Of a stretch of 64,000 nucleotides of DNA, positions 33,801 to 44,400 are shown in pieces. The DNA comes from Tahibacter sp042701255 (GTDB lineage: Bacteria; Pseudomonadota; Gammaproteobacteria; Xanthomonadales; Rhodanobacteraceae). Made by a program: the position numbers and the translations under genes. Numbering within the stretch: position 1 is the stretch's first letter; each line of letters begins with the position of its first letter. A model generated the notes under the pieces. The model ran no database searches. It saw nothing but the letters and a program-made list of their open reading frames with translations, and was not told the DNA's origin. The stretch is from contig NZ_CP170554.1 of the NCBI RefSeq assembly GCF_042701255.1, forward strand, positions 4,712,001-4,776,000, read 5' to 3'.

Positions 33801-35525
33801 TCAGTTGATGACGGTGATGCGGAACGTCTGGAAGCGGAAGTTGTAGGCCTGCGTCGACGGGAAGTTGACGTCACCCGCGGCCACGTTGCATTCGGCCGTA
33901 CCCAGCGTGCCGCTCAATCGATAGTCCAGATCGATGTGCGAACCGTTGTAGATGTAGCGCGGACTCTGCAGACCGTCGGACAGATTGGACGAGAAGATCG
34001 ACGTACCGCTGCAGGACAGGCGGTTGCTGGCGTCGGCCGCTCCGAGGAACACGCCCTGGGTCGCGTTCTCGTCGGCTGCACGGGCCGGGCCCGGACGCAG
34101 CTGGTTGACGAAATCGGCGATGACGCCGGCGCACTGGGACGACAACTGCTGTGCCGAAAGCTTGCACAGCAAGGTCGGCGTCTTGCCGTTCGGCGCGTAT
34201 TCCTCCACCAGGGTCGACAGCGTGAAGCTCGGCGGATCGTTGTCGCCGGACACGACGTGGAACGGCACCGCCTTCGTCGACTGCTGGCCGCGCGAGTCGG
34301 TCGCCGTGATCAGCACGGCCGCATGCACGCCCGGCGCATAGGTGCCGGCCGCGGCGGGGTCCGCATCGGTGGCGAAATCCGGATCGAAGGACGGGATGTC
34401 GAAGCGGCAGGTGCGGCGCACGGCTTCGCCGGACTGCGGCGTTTCGATCTGCGAGCAGCCGACGTTGGTCGCCGGCACGAGCGTGCCGTTGAAGTCGATC
34501 GTGACCGTGGCGCCGAGCAGTTGCGAACCGGATTCGAGGGTGTCGTCGGTCAGCACGAAGCTCAGATTCGTCGCGCCGGTGCCTTCGGCGAGGTTGGGCA
34601 CGAGGTTCGTCGCGGCGATGATGGTCGGCGCGAGATCGGACAGCTGCGAATAGCCGACCGACACGTTGTTGGCGAGGTTGTCGTCGCTGCCGTCGGCGAC
34701 GTACAGCGCCGCCATCGTCAGCGGCACGCCGGTGTCGGCCGGCAGCGCGACGCCGCTGTTGAGCAGGCGCTGCACGATGTAGCGCTGCGAGACACCGCCG
34801 GCCGGCACGGTGCGCTGAACGTCGACGTTGCCCTCCGGCAAAACACTGCATTGGGTCACGCCGATCGCGACTTCGCAGTAGCGCGCCGCTGCGCCGCCGT
34901 AGGCGAACACCGAGCTGTCGAAGCCGTCACGCACGCGGTAGGGCGTGCCCGCGAGCTGCGCCGGAATGCGCACGTCGACGTAGTAGGTGTAGTAAGGACT
35001 GGAGAACGACGGCAGCGTGGCGACGCTGGTCGTGATGCTCGGATCGATCGCCGGATTGCCGTCGAACGTATCGGAGAACAGGCCGGCGCTGGCCTTGCGC
35101 ACGCCGTGCGCATCGAGCACGTAGCAGTGCGTCGTCGCTTCGGCCTGCACGACCAGTCCGTTCGGACGGTAGTTCCAGAAACCGATGCCGTCGACTGCCG
35201 TCTGCTGCGCGCTGGCGTTGAGTGCGCCGAACTTGAAATTGCTGCCCGGGTAGTAGCCGGCGAACTGCGGATTGATGCCGTTCTTGTTGGCGGGCGCCGA
35301 AGTGGCCACCGCACTGCCGCAAAGCACCGGCACCTGGGTGCGCACTATCGTCTGCGAAGCGCCGGGGCTGGCCGCGAACGGCAGGACCTGCATCGCGCCG
35401 AACTGGACGACGTCTTCATCCTGGAATACCAGAGGCACATCCCCGGCGTAGCTGACTCCGCAAGCGCCGGCTGCAATCAGGCCCAGCAGCAGTGCATTCT
35501 TTCGGTAAATCCGGAATTGCCTCAT
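33801..35525 (-). CDS. Exported beta-rich hypothetical protein, 574 residues
   Basis: Function not recognised. The ATG at 35525 starts a basic N-region and signal peptide RKNALLLGLIAAGACGVSYA, cleaved before GDVPLVFQDE. The mature protein is rich in Ser, Thr, Val and Ala with many short strands. A cadherin- or Ig-like stretch LSFVLTDDTLESGSQLLGAT and several cysteine pairs (VLCGSAV, ARYCEVAIGVTQC, VGCSQIE) suggest a disulfide-bonded surface protein. It ends NFRFQTFRITVIN. The frame remains open 14 codons upstream of the chosen start. Likely secreted or outer-surface. Confidence 0.72.
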   Translation of the reverse strand: MRQFRIYRKNALLLGLIAAGACGVSYAGDVPLVFQDEDVVQFGAMQVLPFAASPGASQTIVRTQVPVLCGSAVATSAPANKNGINPQFAGYYPGSNFKFGALNASAQQTAVDGIGFWNYRPNGLVVQAEATTHCYVLDAHGVRKASAGLFSDTFDGNPAIDPSITTSVATLPSFSSPYYTYYVDVRIPAQLAGTPYRVRDGFDSSVFAYGGAAARYCEVAIGVTQCSVLPEGNVDVQRTVPAGGVSQRYIVQRLLNSGVALPADTGVPLTMAALYVADGSDDNLANNVSVGYSQLSDLAPTIIAATNLVPNLAEGTGATNLSFVLTDDTLESGSQLLGATVTIDFNGTLVPATNVGCSQIETPQSGEAVRRTCRFDIPSFDPDFATDADPAAAGTYAPGVHAAVLITATDSRGQQSTKAVPFHVVSGDNDPPSFTLSTLVEEYAPNGKTPTLLCKLSAQQLSSQCAGVIADFVNQLRPGPARAADENATQGVFLGAADASNRLSCSGTSIFSSNLSDGLQSPRYIYNGSHIDLDYRLSGTLGTAECNVAAGDVNFPSTQAYNFRFQTFRITVIN

Positions 35526-35826
35526 CGTAATCTTCACCAGTGACTGAAGTGCACGGACAGATCGCACGGGAGGCCGCGCGATCCCACGGACGCAGATTGC
35601 AAACCCTTGTCCCCGGCCCGTCGGGCGGCCCAGTTTGAACCTGAGCGTACCCTGACCCGCCGATTTGACGCGGAGTATACGGACGCCCCTATACCCCAGT
35701 GTTAAGTAGCAGTTACCTGACTTGACGGATTTTCGACCAAATTCCGGCGCTTGACGAGAACTGATGCGGCACTCGTTACAATCGGCACTTTAGCCGCGGC
35801 GGCCGCGGCGTCAAATCGAGGTGAAT
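35526..35826. other. Divergent intergenic region with possible promoter
   Basis: About 300 bases between divergent secreted-protein genes. TACAAT at 35777-35782 is a good -10 for the rightward gene; TTGACG at 35751-35756 is a fair -35, but the 20-bp spacing is long. Another TTGACG occurs at 35722-35727 without a matching -10. The A/T-richer stretch 35695-35750 may hold the leftward promoter. Confidence 0.4.
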
Positions 35827-36303
35827 ATGAACAGGTTTCACGCGCTGGCGTTGGCTGCTCTGTCCGCTGCGGGCGTTGCTCAGGCTGCCGAATTCTCCAC
35901 CCTGGAGGAGCGCATGAACCGCAGCGAGTTCACCGCAGCCGGGCTCGACCGGCTGAGCCCGGAACAGCTCAAGTCGCTGAACGACTGGCTGCGCGTCCAT
36001 GGCCTCGCCCCGGGCGCACCGGTGGCCACCGGTGGTTCGCGCAACGGCGTCGTCGAATTCTACCCGGACGATAACGAGCGCCAGACCATCGAAGCACGCG
36101 TCGAAGGCCACGTCGACGGCTGGCTCGGCAAGACCACCTTCAAGCTCGACAACGGCCAGGTCTGGCAGCAGGCCGAATCCGGCATGCGTACCGATCTGGG
36201 CCTGAACGGCCCGGCCGTGCGCATCAAGCCGATGCTGCTCGGCAGCTGGCTGATGTACATCGACGGCTGCGGCTGCAGCCTGCGCGTGCGCCGCATCAAG
36301 TAA
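35827..36303 (+). CDS. Exported conserved hypothetical protein, 158 residues
   Basis: GAGGTG precedes the ATG. The signal peptide MNRFHALALAALSAAGVAQA is cleaved before AEFSTLEERM. The mature part has a helical section (DRLSPEQLKSLNDWLRVHGL) and a beta section EGHVDGWLGKTTFKLDNGQV WQQAESG, then SWLMYIDGCGCSLRVRRIK. The pattern of a surface or cell-envelope SH3-like barrel (x-W-x-G-x-x-T-x-F-x-L-x-N-G-Q-x-W) recurs in Xanthomonadales secreted proteins. Function is unknown. It stands alone. Confidence 0.78.
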   Translation: MNRFHALALAALSAAGVAQAAEFSTLEERMNRSEFTAAGLDRLSPEQLKSLNDWLRVHGLAPGAPVATGGSRNGVVEFYPDDNERQTIEARVEGHVDGWLGKTTFKLDNGQVWQQAESGMRTDLGLNGPAVRIKPMLLGSWLMYIDGCGCSLRVRRIK

Positions 36304-36360
36304 TACGCTTAATACGCTTCGCGGCCGGCGCGGCGCCGCACGACGGCGCCGCGCCGGATC

Positions 36361-39300
36361 TCAGCGGCCGCGCAGGCCGTCCAGCGTTTTCTGCAGCCGC
36401 TTGGGCGAGACCGCCTCGGCCGTCTTGAGCTCCTGCGCGAACACCGAGACGCGCAGTTCCTCGATCAGCCAGCGCAGCTCGTCCAGTGCGGCCGGCGCGG
36501 TTTCGCCGCTGGCGCGCAGCCGCAGGTATTCACGCCAGTAGCCCTGCACCGCGAGCAGGCGCGACTGGTCCTTGGCCGCATCCACGCGCAGACGCTCGGC
36601 GCGCAGGCGCATGGCCTTGAGATAGCGCGGGTAGTGCGCGAGCCGCGCGCGGCTGAGCTCGCGCACGAAGCCCGGATGCATGAGCTCGCCGACCTGCTCG
36701 TGCAGATCGTCGTAATTGGCCTTGCCGTAACCCATCAGCGGCGCCTTGAGCCAGGGACCGAGCTCGACGTAGGCCGCGAGCACGTCCTCGACCAGGGCCA
36801 GCCACTGCGTCGCCGTCGGGAACAGCTGGCGCGCGAGCTCGGCTTCGGCATGGACGAAATCCTCGCGCCGGCGCAGATCCAGGCTGCGCGCCGCGAACAG
36901 CTCCTGCAGCGCCGCTTCGATCAGATCCTCGCGCAACGATTCGACGCTCGCGATGCCGGCGTATTTCAGCGCCAGCGCATGGTTGATCGGCAGTTGCCGG
37001 CGGGCCTGCTTGATCTTGTCGGCCAGCGCGCGGCGCAGCAGGCGCACGACGCCGGCGCGGTGCGAGGCCAGCGCCTCGTCGCGGCTTTCGAACACGCGCA
37101 GCGCGACGCTGTCGCCGAGATCGACCAGGGCCGGATAGGCGACCAGATTGCCCTGGCTGACCAGCGAGTCGGGGATCTCGGCGAAATCGAAGGTTTCCAC
37201 GTCCTCGCGGGTCAGGTCGGCATCGGCCTGGCGCGAGAACGCCGCGCGCGCCGCGCCGCTCCAGTTGGCCTGGATCGCGGCCAGGTCGCGCCCCTGCTCC
37301 AGGGTGCGGCCGTGTTCGTCGTAGACGCGGAAATGCATGCGCAGATGCGCCGGCAGTTCGGCGCCGGCGAAATCCGCCTCGCTCACCGACACGCCGGTCA
37401 CGCGCTGCAGATAGGCCGCGAGCACGCGCGCCAGCGGCTCGTCGCGCGGCGTTTCGCTTTCGGCGAACGCGCGCGCGAAATCCGGCGCCGGCACGAAATT
37501 GCGCCGCAGCGCCTTGGGCAGGCTGCGGATCAGCTCGGCCACCTTTTCCGCGAGCAGGCCGGGCACCAGCCATTCGCAGCGCGCCGCGGGCACGGCGTTC
37601 ACGTAGGCCAGCGGCAACTGCAGGCTGACGCCGTCGGCCGGGTCGTTCGGCAGGAAGCGGTACTCGAGCTTGAGCTTGTGGCCGCCCAGATCCAGCCGCG
37701 CCGGATAGTCCTGCGCGGCGATGCCGCCCTGGCCGCCGAGCACGTCGGCCAGCGACCAGCGCAGCGCCGCCTGCTCGGCCGGCGTCGCGCGGCGGTACCA
37801 GGCGTCGAGCGCGGCGGTGGTGCTGATGTCGCCGGGCAGCTTGCCGGCGAACCACGCGACCAGTGCGGATTCGTCCTTGACGAGGCCGGCGCGGCGCTGC
37901 TTGGCTTCGAGCTCCTGCGCCTCGGCCAGCACGCGCGCATTGGCGCGCACGAAGTCGGCCTTGGCATCGATCTCGCCGCGGGCCAGCGCTTCGCGCACGA
38001 ACACGTCGTGGGCCAGGGCCGGCTCCTGCGCGCCGTACTGCACGACGCGCTTCTCGACGAGGATCAGCCCGAACAGGCTGACCTGCTCGTACGCGAGCAC
38101 GGCGCCGCGCTTGCGCGACCAGTGCGCATCGCGCCAGCTGCGCTTGATCAGATGCTCGGCCTGCTGCTCTATCCATTCGGGCTCCACGCGTGCGCAGAGC
38201 ATCGCGTAGACCTTCTGCAGATCGATGATCTGCCCGGCCAGCAGCCATTGCGGCGGCGACTTGGCCAGGAAAGATCCCGGAAACACCTGGAAACGCCGCT
38301 CGCGCGTGCCGCGGTACTGCCCGCGCTCGTCCTTGCGTCCGACCTGGGTCGGCCAGCCCGACAGCAGGCAGCGGTGCACCTGCTCATAGCCCGGCGCGTC
38401 GAGCAGCGGCGCCGCAGCGTCCGCCGCATCGCTCGCGTCAGTGGCGGGCGCACTGACGCCGGCCAGATTCCAGTCCAGTTCCTCGGCCTGCAGCAGCAAT
38501 TGGCGATGCAGCTCGCGCCATTCGCGCATGCGCATGTAGGACAGAAAACGCGCCTGGCACCAGTCGCGCAGGCGCGCCTGGCTCAGTTCCTCGTGAGCCG
38601 CCGCATGCGCCTGCCAGAGCTTGAGCACGGCGACGAAATCCGAACGTCCGTCGGCGAACTGCGCGTGCGCCTGATCGGCAGCCTGGCGTGCGTCGGCCGG
38701 CCGCTCGCGCGGATCCTGGATGCTCAGGAACGCGCAGAGCACGAGCAGCTCGCGCAATGCGCCGCGGGCCTGGGCCTCGATCAGCATGCGCGCGAGCGCC
38801 ACGTCGATCGGCAATTGCGCCATCACGCGGCCCGTGGCCGTCAGGCGCTTGTGTTCGTCGATCGCGCCGAGTTCGGTCAGGCGCCGGTAGCCGTCGCCGA
38901 TCGCGCGTTCGGGCGGCGCCTCGACGAACGGAAACTGGCCGACGTCGCCGAGCTTGAGGCTGAGCATGCGCAGGATCACGCCGGCCAGCGAGCTGCGCAG
39001 GATTTCCGGATCGGTGTAACGCTGCCGCTGCTGGAAATCCTGTTCGCCGTAGAGGCGGAAACAGACGCCGGCCGCGACGCGGCCGCAGCGTCCCTTGCGC
39101 TGCTCGGCCGCCGCCTGCGAGATCGGCTCGATGTGCAGGCGTTCCAGCTGCGAGCGCGGCGAATAGCGTTTGACGCGCGCCGTGCCGCTGTCGATGACGT
39201 AGCGGATGCGCGGCACGGTCAGCGATGTTTCGGCGACGTTGGTCGCGAGCACGATGCGACGCTGCGCGCCGGGCTTGAATACGCGGTCCTGGTCGTTGGC

Positions 39301-40356
39301 CGACAGCCGCGCATACAGCGGCAGCACTTCGGTCGAGCGGTACTGGCGCCGCGCCAGCGCCAGATGCGCGTCGCGGATCTCGCGTTCGCCGGGCAGGAAG
39401 ATCAGCACGTCGCCGCGCGGGTCCTCGGCCGTGATCTCGTCGGCGACTGCCACGATCTGCTCGGTCAGGCTCAACTCGCTGCGGTCCGGCGCCGGCCGCG
39501 CCTTGTCGCCGCCGCGCGCCGGCGCGACCTCGGCCACCGGCGGCCGCCAGCGCACTTCGACCGGATAGCTGCGTCCTTCGACCTCGATCACCGGCGCATT
39601 GCCGAAATGCGCGGCGAAGCGCGCCGTGTCGATCGTCGCGGAGGTGACGATGAGCTTGAGGTCGCGGCGCTTGGCCAGCAGACGCTTGAGATAGCCGAGC
39701 AGGAAGTCGATGTTGAGGCTGCGCTCGTGCGCCTCGTCGATGATCAGGGTGTCGTAGTCGCTGAGCCAGGCATCGCTCTGGGTTTCCGCGAGCAGGATGC
39801 CGTCGGTCATGAACTTGATCAGCGACTCTTCGGAGACCTGATCGGTGAAGCGCACCTGGAAGCCGACCAGCTTGCCGACCTCGCTGCCGAGCTCCTGCGC
39901 GACGCGGCGCGCGACGCTGCGCGCGGCGATGCGCCGCGGCTGGGTACAGCCGATGCGTCCGGCCACGCCGCGGCCGGCGGCCAGGCAGAGCTTGGGCAAC
40001 TGCGTGGTCTTGCCCGAACCGGTCTCGCCGGCCAGCACGACGACCTGATGGCGGCGGATCAGCTGCACGATGTCGTCGGCGCGCGCGGCGATCGGCAGGC
40101 TCTCGTCGACGCGGATCTCCGGCACGCGTGCGGCGCGCGCCGCGCGCCGCGCACGCGACGCGGCGACGTCGGCTTCGAGCCGCGCGAGCGCGGCCTCGTC
40201 GGCGCCGGCCGCGTCGTTCAGGCGCCGCCAGCGCCCGAGCAGGCGCGCGAAGTCGCGCGTGAGCGTCTGCTCCAGCGACTTGCGCAGCGCCGCCAGCCGG
40301 GCGGCCTGAGCGGGGTCCGGCGGCGTGGCGGCTCGGGGAGAATTCTTGTCGACCAT
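36361..40356 (-). CDS. hrpA: ATP-dependent RNA helicase HrpA
   Basis: DEAH-box helicase of 1331 residues, the length of E. coli HrpA. The N-terminus is followed by Walker A VVVLAGETGSGKTTQLPKLC, then RIGCTQPRRIAARSVARRVA, DEAHERSLNIDFLLGYL, VTSATIDTARFAAHFG, and the helicase C-terminal domain with QRKGRCGRVAAGVCFRLY. A very long C-terminal region (DUF3418) is present with a conserved-looking ending DELRWLIEELRVSVFAQEL. E. coli HrpA acts on mRNA and stalled ribosomes. The ATG at 40356 is preceded by a weak site. Confidence 0.96.
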   Translation of the reverse strand: MVDKNSPRAATPPDPAQAARLAALRKSLEQTLTRDFARLLGRWRRLNDAAGADEAALARLEADVAASRARRAARAARVPEIRVDESLPIAARADDIVQLIRRHQVVVLAGETGSGKTTQLPKLCLAAGRGVAGRIGCTQPRRIAARSVARRVAQELGSEVGKLVGFQVRFTDQVSEESLIKFMTDGILLAETQSDAWLSDYDTLIIDEAHERSLNIDFLLGYLKRLLAKRRDLKLIVTSATIDTARFAAHFGNAPVIEVEGRSYPVEVRWRPPVAEVAPARGGDKARPAPDRSELSLTEQIVAVADEITAEDPRGDVLIFLPGEREIRDAHLALARRQYRSTEVLPLYARLSANDQDRVFKPGAQRRIVLATNVAETSLTVPRIRYVIDSGTARVKRYSPRSQLERLHIEPISQAAAEQRKGRCGRVAAGVCFRLYGEQDFQQRQRYTDPEILRSSLAGVILRMLSLKLGDVGQFPFVEAPPERAIGDGYRRLTELGAIDEHKRLTATGRVMAQLPIDVALARMLIEAQARGALRELLVLCAFLSIQDPRERPADARQAADQAHAQFADGRSDFVAVLKLWQAHAAAHEELSQARLRDWCQARFLSYMRMREWRELHRQLLLQAEELDWNLAGVSAPATDASDAADAAAPLLDAPGYEQVHRCLLSGWPTQVGRKDERGQYRGTRERRFQVFPGSFLAKSPPQWLLAGQIIDLQKVYAMLCARVEPEWIEQQAEHLIKRSWRDAHWSRKRGAVLAYEQVSLFGLILVEKRVVQYGAQEPALAHDVFVREALARGEIDAKADFVRANARVLAEAQELEAKQRRAGLVKDESALVAWFAGKLPGDISTTAALDAWYRRATPAEQAALRWSLADVLGGQGGIAAQDYPARLDLGGHKLKLEYRFLPNDPADGVSLQLPLAYVNAVPAARCEWLVPGLLAEKVAELIRSLPKALRRNFVPAPDFARAFAESETPRDEPLARVLAAYLQRVTGVSVSEADFAGAELPAHLRMHFRVYDEHGRTLEQGRDLAAIQANWSGAARAAFSRQADADLTREDVETFDFAEIPDSLVSQGNLVAYPALVDLGDSVALRVFESRDEALASHRAGVVRLLRRALADKIKQARRQLPINHALALKYAGIASVESLREDLIEAALQELFAARSLDLRRREDFVHAEAELARQLFPTATQWLALVEDVLAAYVELGPWLKAPLMGYGKANYDDLHEQVGELMHPGFVRELSRARLAHYPRYLKAMRLRAERLRVDAAKDQSRLLAVQGYWREYLRLRASGETAPAALDELRWLIEELRVSVFAQELKTAEAVSPKRLQKTLDGLRGR

Positions 40357-40471
40357 CGGGAGATCAGCAGATCCGGGCACGGGCCCGCGGAACCCGCAAT
40401 CATAGCGCCTGCCTATCGCGACCATCGTCGCGGCCCCGCCCGGCGGGACGACCGGCGCGGTAGAGTGTCGC

Positions 40472-40501
40472 GCGCCGCACCACAACGCGCCGCACCACAA
40501 C
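40472..40501. repeat. 15-bp direct repeat in the dps leader
   Basis: GCGCCGCACCACAAC occurs twice in tandem (40472-40486 and 40487-40501), ending just before the AGGAG ribosome site of the downstream gene. TAGAGT at 40461-40466 could be a -10 element. Confidence 0.7.
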
Positions 40502-40512
40502 AGGAGTCTGCA

Positions 40513-40980
40513 ATGGGTATCGATATCGGCATTGCCAAGAAGGACCGCGAAGCGATCGCCAAGGGCCTGTCGCGCCTGCTCGCCGACAGCTACACGCTCT
40601 ACCTCAAGACCCACGGCTTCCACTGGAACATCACGGGCACGATGTTCAACACCCTGCACCTGATGTTCGAGACCCAGTACAACGAGCTCTGGCTGGCCCT
40701 GGACCAGGTCGCCGAACGCATACGCTCGCTGGACGTGGTGGCGCCGGGCTCGGGCGCGCAGTTCGCCAAGCTGTCCTCGATCAAGGAGGAAACCGGCGTG
40801 CCCGAATGGCGCGACATGGTGGCCCAGCTCGTCGACGGCCACGAGACCGTCGCACGCACGGCGCGCGAAGTGTTCCAGCTGGCCGACAAGGCCTCGGACC
40901 AGCCCACGGCCGATCTCGCCACCCAGCGCATGCAGGCCCACGAAAAGACCGCCTGGATGCTGCGCTCGCTGCTGGCCTGA
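40513..40980 (+). CDS. dps: Dps family DNA-protection/ferritin-like protein
   Basis: Dodecameric iron-oxidising protein protecting DNA under starvation and oxidative stress. The 155-residue protein carries the Dps signature: LYLKTHGFHWNITGTMFNTL, then HLMFETQYNELWLALDQVAE RIRSL. It holds the ferroxidase His and the D-x-x-x-E pair. A conserved ending EKTAWMLRSLLA follows. The N-terminus MGIDIGIAKKDREAIAKGLS is short with a few lysines. AGGAG precedes the ATG. It is divergent from hrpA. Confidence 0.93.
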   Translation: MGIDIGIAKKDREAIAKGLSRLLADSYTLYLKTHGFHWNITGTMFNTLHLMFETQYNELWLALDQVAERIRSLDVVAPGSGAQFAKLSSIKEETGVPEWRDMVAQLVDGHETVARTAREVFQLADKASDQPTADLATQRMQAHEKTAWMLRSLLA

Positions 40981-41404
40981 CCGCGCACTGCCCTGCCTCC
41001 CGGCCTCGCCCCTGCGGCGCGGCCGGGAGCGCCGCTCCCCATCCCGCAACGGACGCGACAATTCCCGCTGCGGGACGACATGAAATCGTCAAAAGCCCAT
41101 GCTAGCCTGCGGGCCTTTCGGCGGCAGCGTCCATGCAGGACGCCGCCGTCCCTAGGCGACGGATGAATCGCAACGCCCGCCGGCCCGGCGCGGCGCCACG
41201 GGAAAGCACAGCCGCTCGGCGCGGCGCGCAACGAATGGCAGGGAATCCAACCAGATCGCAATCCCCCGCAGCGGCCTGCCGCAGCGCGACCTCGCGTCGC
41301 GTTCGCGCCGGACCACGGCGGGCGGCTGCGTTTCCTCCGTCACCGGTGCCGGCGTCCATACGGCGCGGGTTTGTCTTACGCACTCTCTTGTTCAGGGGTC
41401 GAGT
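40981..41404. other. Intergenic region between dps and the nuclease gene
   Basis: About 420 bases. CCCGGCC...GGCCGGG near 41000-41030 could form a weak terminator stem for dps but has no T run. No coding frame with a family-like product or ribosome site was found, and no strong promoter could be assigned. Confidence 0.4.
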
Positions 41405-44400
41405 ATGAAAGCAGTCGTTACACCCGCGCGCTGGGCACTGGCACTCGCCGTGCTCGGAGCGGCCGGTCCGGTCAGCGCCCAGGTCAGTCTGACCACCCTG
41501 GGCAGCGCGTATACCCAGGACTTCAACACGCTCGCCAACAGCGGCACGACGAACACCACCGTGCCGGCCGGCTGGGCCTTCCTCGAAACCGGCACCAGTG
41601 CCAACACGACCTACGCGGCCGGCACCGGCAGCGACACCGCCGGCAACACCTACAGCTTCGGCGCGGCCAGCAGCACCGAGCGCGCGTTCGGCGCGCTGCA
41701 GAGCGGCAGCGTGATCCCGTCGATCGGCGCGGCGTTCACGAACGATACCGGCGCGACGATCACCGACCTCGCGATCGCCTTCACCGGCGAACAGTGGCGC
41801 ATCGGCAACAACACGACCGCGCGCGACGACCGCCTCGACTTCGAATACAGCACCGACGCGACCGGTCTCGGCACCGGCACCTGGACCGCGGTCACCGCGC
41901 TGAACTTCGTCAACCCGATCAAGACCGCCGCCAGCGCAGGCCTGCTCGACGGCAATGCCGCCGCCAACCGTACGGCGGTGTCGGGTTCCATCAGCGGCCT
42001 GTCCATCCCGGCCGGCACGACGTTCTGGATCCGCTGGAAGGACTTCAACGCCACCGGCGCCGACGACGGGCTGGCCATCGACGACTTCAGCCTGACTCCG
42101 AGCGGCGCGGTGCCGCTGCCCAACCTGTCGATCAACGACGTCAGCGTGACCGAAGGCGCGACCGGCAACACCGTCACGGCCAGCTTCACGGTCAGCCTGT
42201 CGGCCCCGGCTCCGGCCGGCGGCGTGACGTTCAACATCGCCACCGCCGACGGCACGGCCACGACCGCCGATTCGGACTACGTCGCGAAGTCGCTGACCGC
42301 CCAGACCATCGCGGCCGGCGGCACGAGCTACACCTTCGACGTCACCGTCAACGGCGACTCGGCGATCGAGCCCGACGAAACCTTCCTGGTCAACGTCACC
42401 AGCGTGAGCGGCGCGACCGTCGCCGACGGCCAGGGCCAGGGCACCATCCTCAACGACGATGCGATCATGCCGCAGCTGTCGATCAACGACGTCAGCGTGA
42501 CCGAAGGCAACGTCGGCACCACCATCCCGGCGCAGTTCACGATCACCTCCAGCGTCGCGGCCCCGGCCGGCGGCTACACGCTGAACTTCGCCACGGCCGA
42601 CGGCACGGCCACGGTCGCCGACAGCGACTACCTCGGCGCCAGCGGCACGGTCACGATTCCGGCCGGCCAGACCACGGCGACCGTGAACGTCACCGTCAAC
42701 GGCGACAACAACGTCGAGCCGAACGAAACCTTCCTCGTCAACCTCAGCAGCGCACCGGTCGGCACGCAGATCGCCGACGGCCAGGGCCAGGGCACCATCC
42801 TCAACGACGACGCCTATCCGGTACTCAGCATCGGCAACGCCAGCGTCGTCGAAGGCCATTCCGGTACCGCCCTGCTGAACTTCCCGCTGACCCTGACCGC
42901 CGCGGCTCCGGCCGCCGGTATCACGTTCACGGTCAACACCACCGACGGCACGGCCACGTCCGGCACCGACTACGTCGCGATCCTCAACGGCAGCGGCAGC
43001 ATCGCCGCGGGCCAGACCAGCGGCACCCTGGCCGTGACGATCAACGGCGACACCGTCGCCGAGCCGAACGAGACCTTCACCGTGACCCTGAGCGCGCCGG
43101 TCAATGCGACCCTGGGCACGGCTACGGCCACCGGCACCATCGTCAACGACGACGCGGTCGAGATCCACGACATCCAGGGCACCGGCCTGGCCAGCCCGCT
43201 GGCCAACCAGGGCGTGCTGACGGTCAACAACATCGTCACCGGCAAGGGCCCGCAGGGCTTCACGATGCAGGCGCCGGACGCCCGCGCCGATGCGGACATG
43301 AACACCTCCGAAGCCGTCTACGTGTTCACCTCGACCGCTCCGACCGTGCAGGTCGGCGATCTGGTCAACGTCGCCGGCACGGTGACCGAGTTCAACGGCC
43401 TGACCGAGATCACCAGCGCGACGATCACCGTGGTCAGCAGCGGCAACGCGCTGCCGACGCCGGTCGAGTTCAACGCGACCGTGCCCTCGCCGAACCCGGC
43501 CACGCCGACCTGCACGGCCAGCGGCAGCAACTTCGAGTGCTTCGAGTTCATGCGCGTGCACATCGCCGACGGCCTGGTCAGCACCGGCAATCAGCGCTTC
43601 GCCTCGCCGGCGACGGAAACCTTCGCCGAAGCCTTCATCACCGCCGACGGCCGCCGCGGCGTGCGCGAACCGGGCCTGCTGTATCCGCTGGTGCCGACGG
43701 CCGGCAACCTGGCCGCAGGCCAGTGGGACGGCAATCCGGAACTGTTCGAGCTCGACGCGGACTACTTCGGCGCCGTGCCGGTCGACACCCCGCTGGTCGG
43801 CAATACGCGCTTCACCGCCACCGGCGTGCTCGGCTACGACTTCGGCGACTACGAGCTGTGGGCCACCGAACTGAATCTGACCAGCGCCGCCGCCGTGCCG
43901 CGTCCGGTGCGTGATTCCCACGGCAATACCGACCTGCGCATCGGCGCGTTCAACATGCTGCGCTTCTGCGACACGACCAACAACGGCACCGGTTCCGACC
44001 CCTGCCTCGCGCCGACGCCGACCCAGGCCCAGTTCGACGCCAAGGTCGCGCGCCTGTCGGCCTACATCAAGGACGTGCTCAAGCTGCCGGACGTGCTCGG
44101 CACCGAGGAAGTCGAGAACCTGACCGTGCTGCAGGCGCTGGCGGCCAAGCTGACCACCGACAGCGGCGTGCCGTACACGGCGCGTCTGGAAGAAGGCAAC
44201 GACATCGGCGGCATCGACGTAGGCTTCCTCGTGCGCACCGACCGCGTGACCATCAACACGGTCACCCAGCTCGGCAAGACCATGACCTGGAACGATCCGA
44301 CCGGCAGCCCGACCGCGCTGCTGCACGACCGTCCGCCGCTGCTGCTCGAAGCCAGCTTCATCGGCGGCAGCGGCAGCGTGCCGTTCGCCGTCATGGTCGT

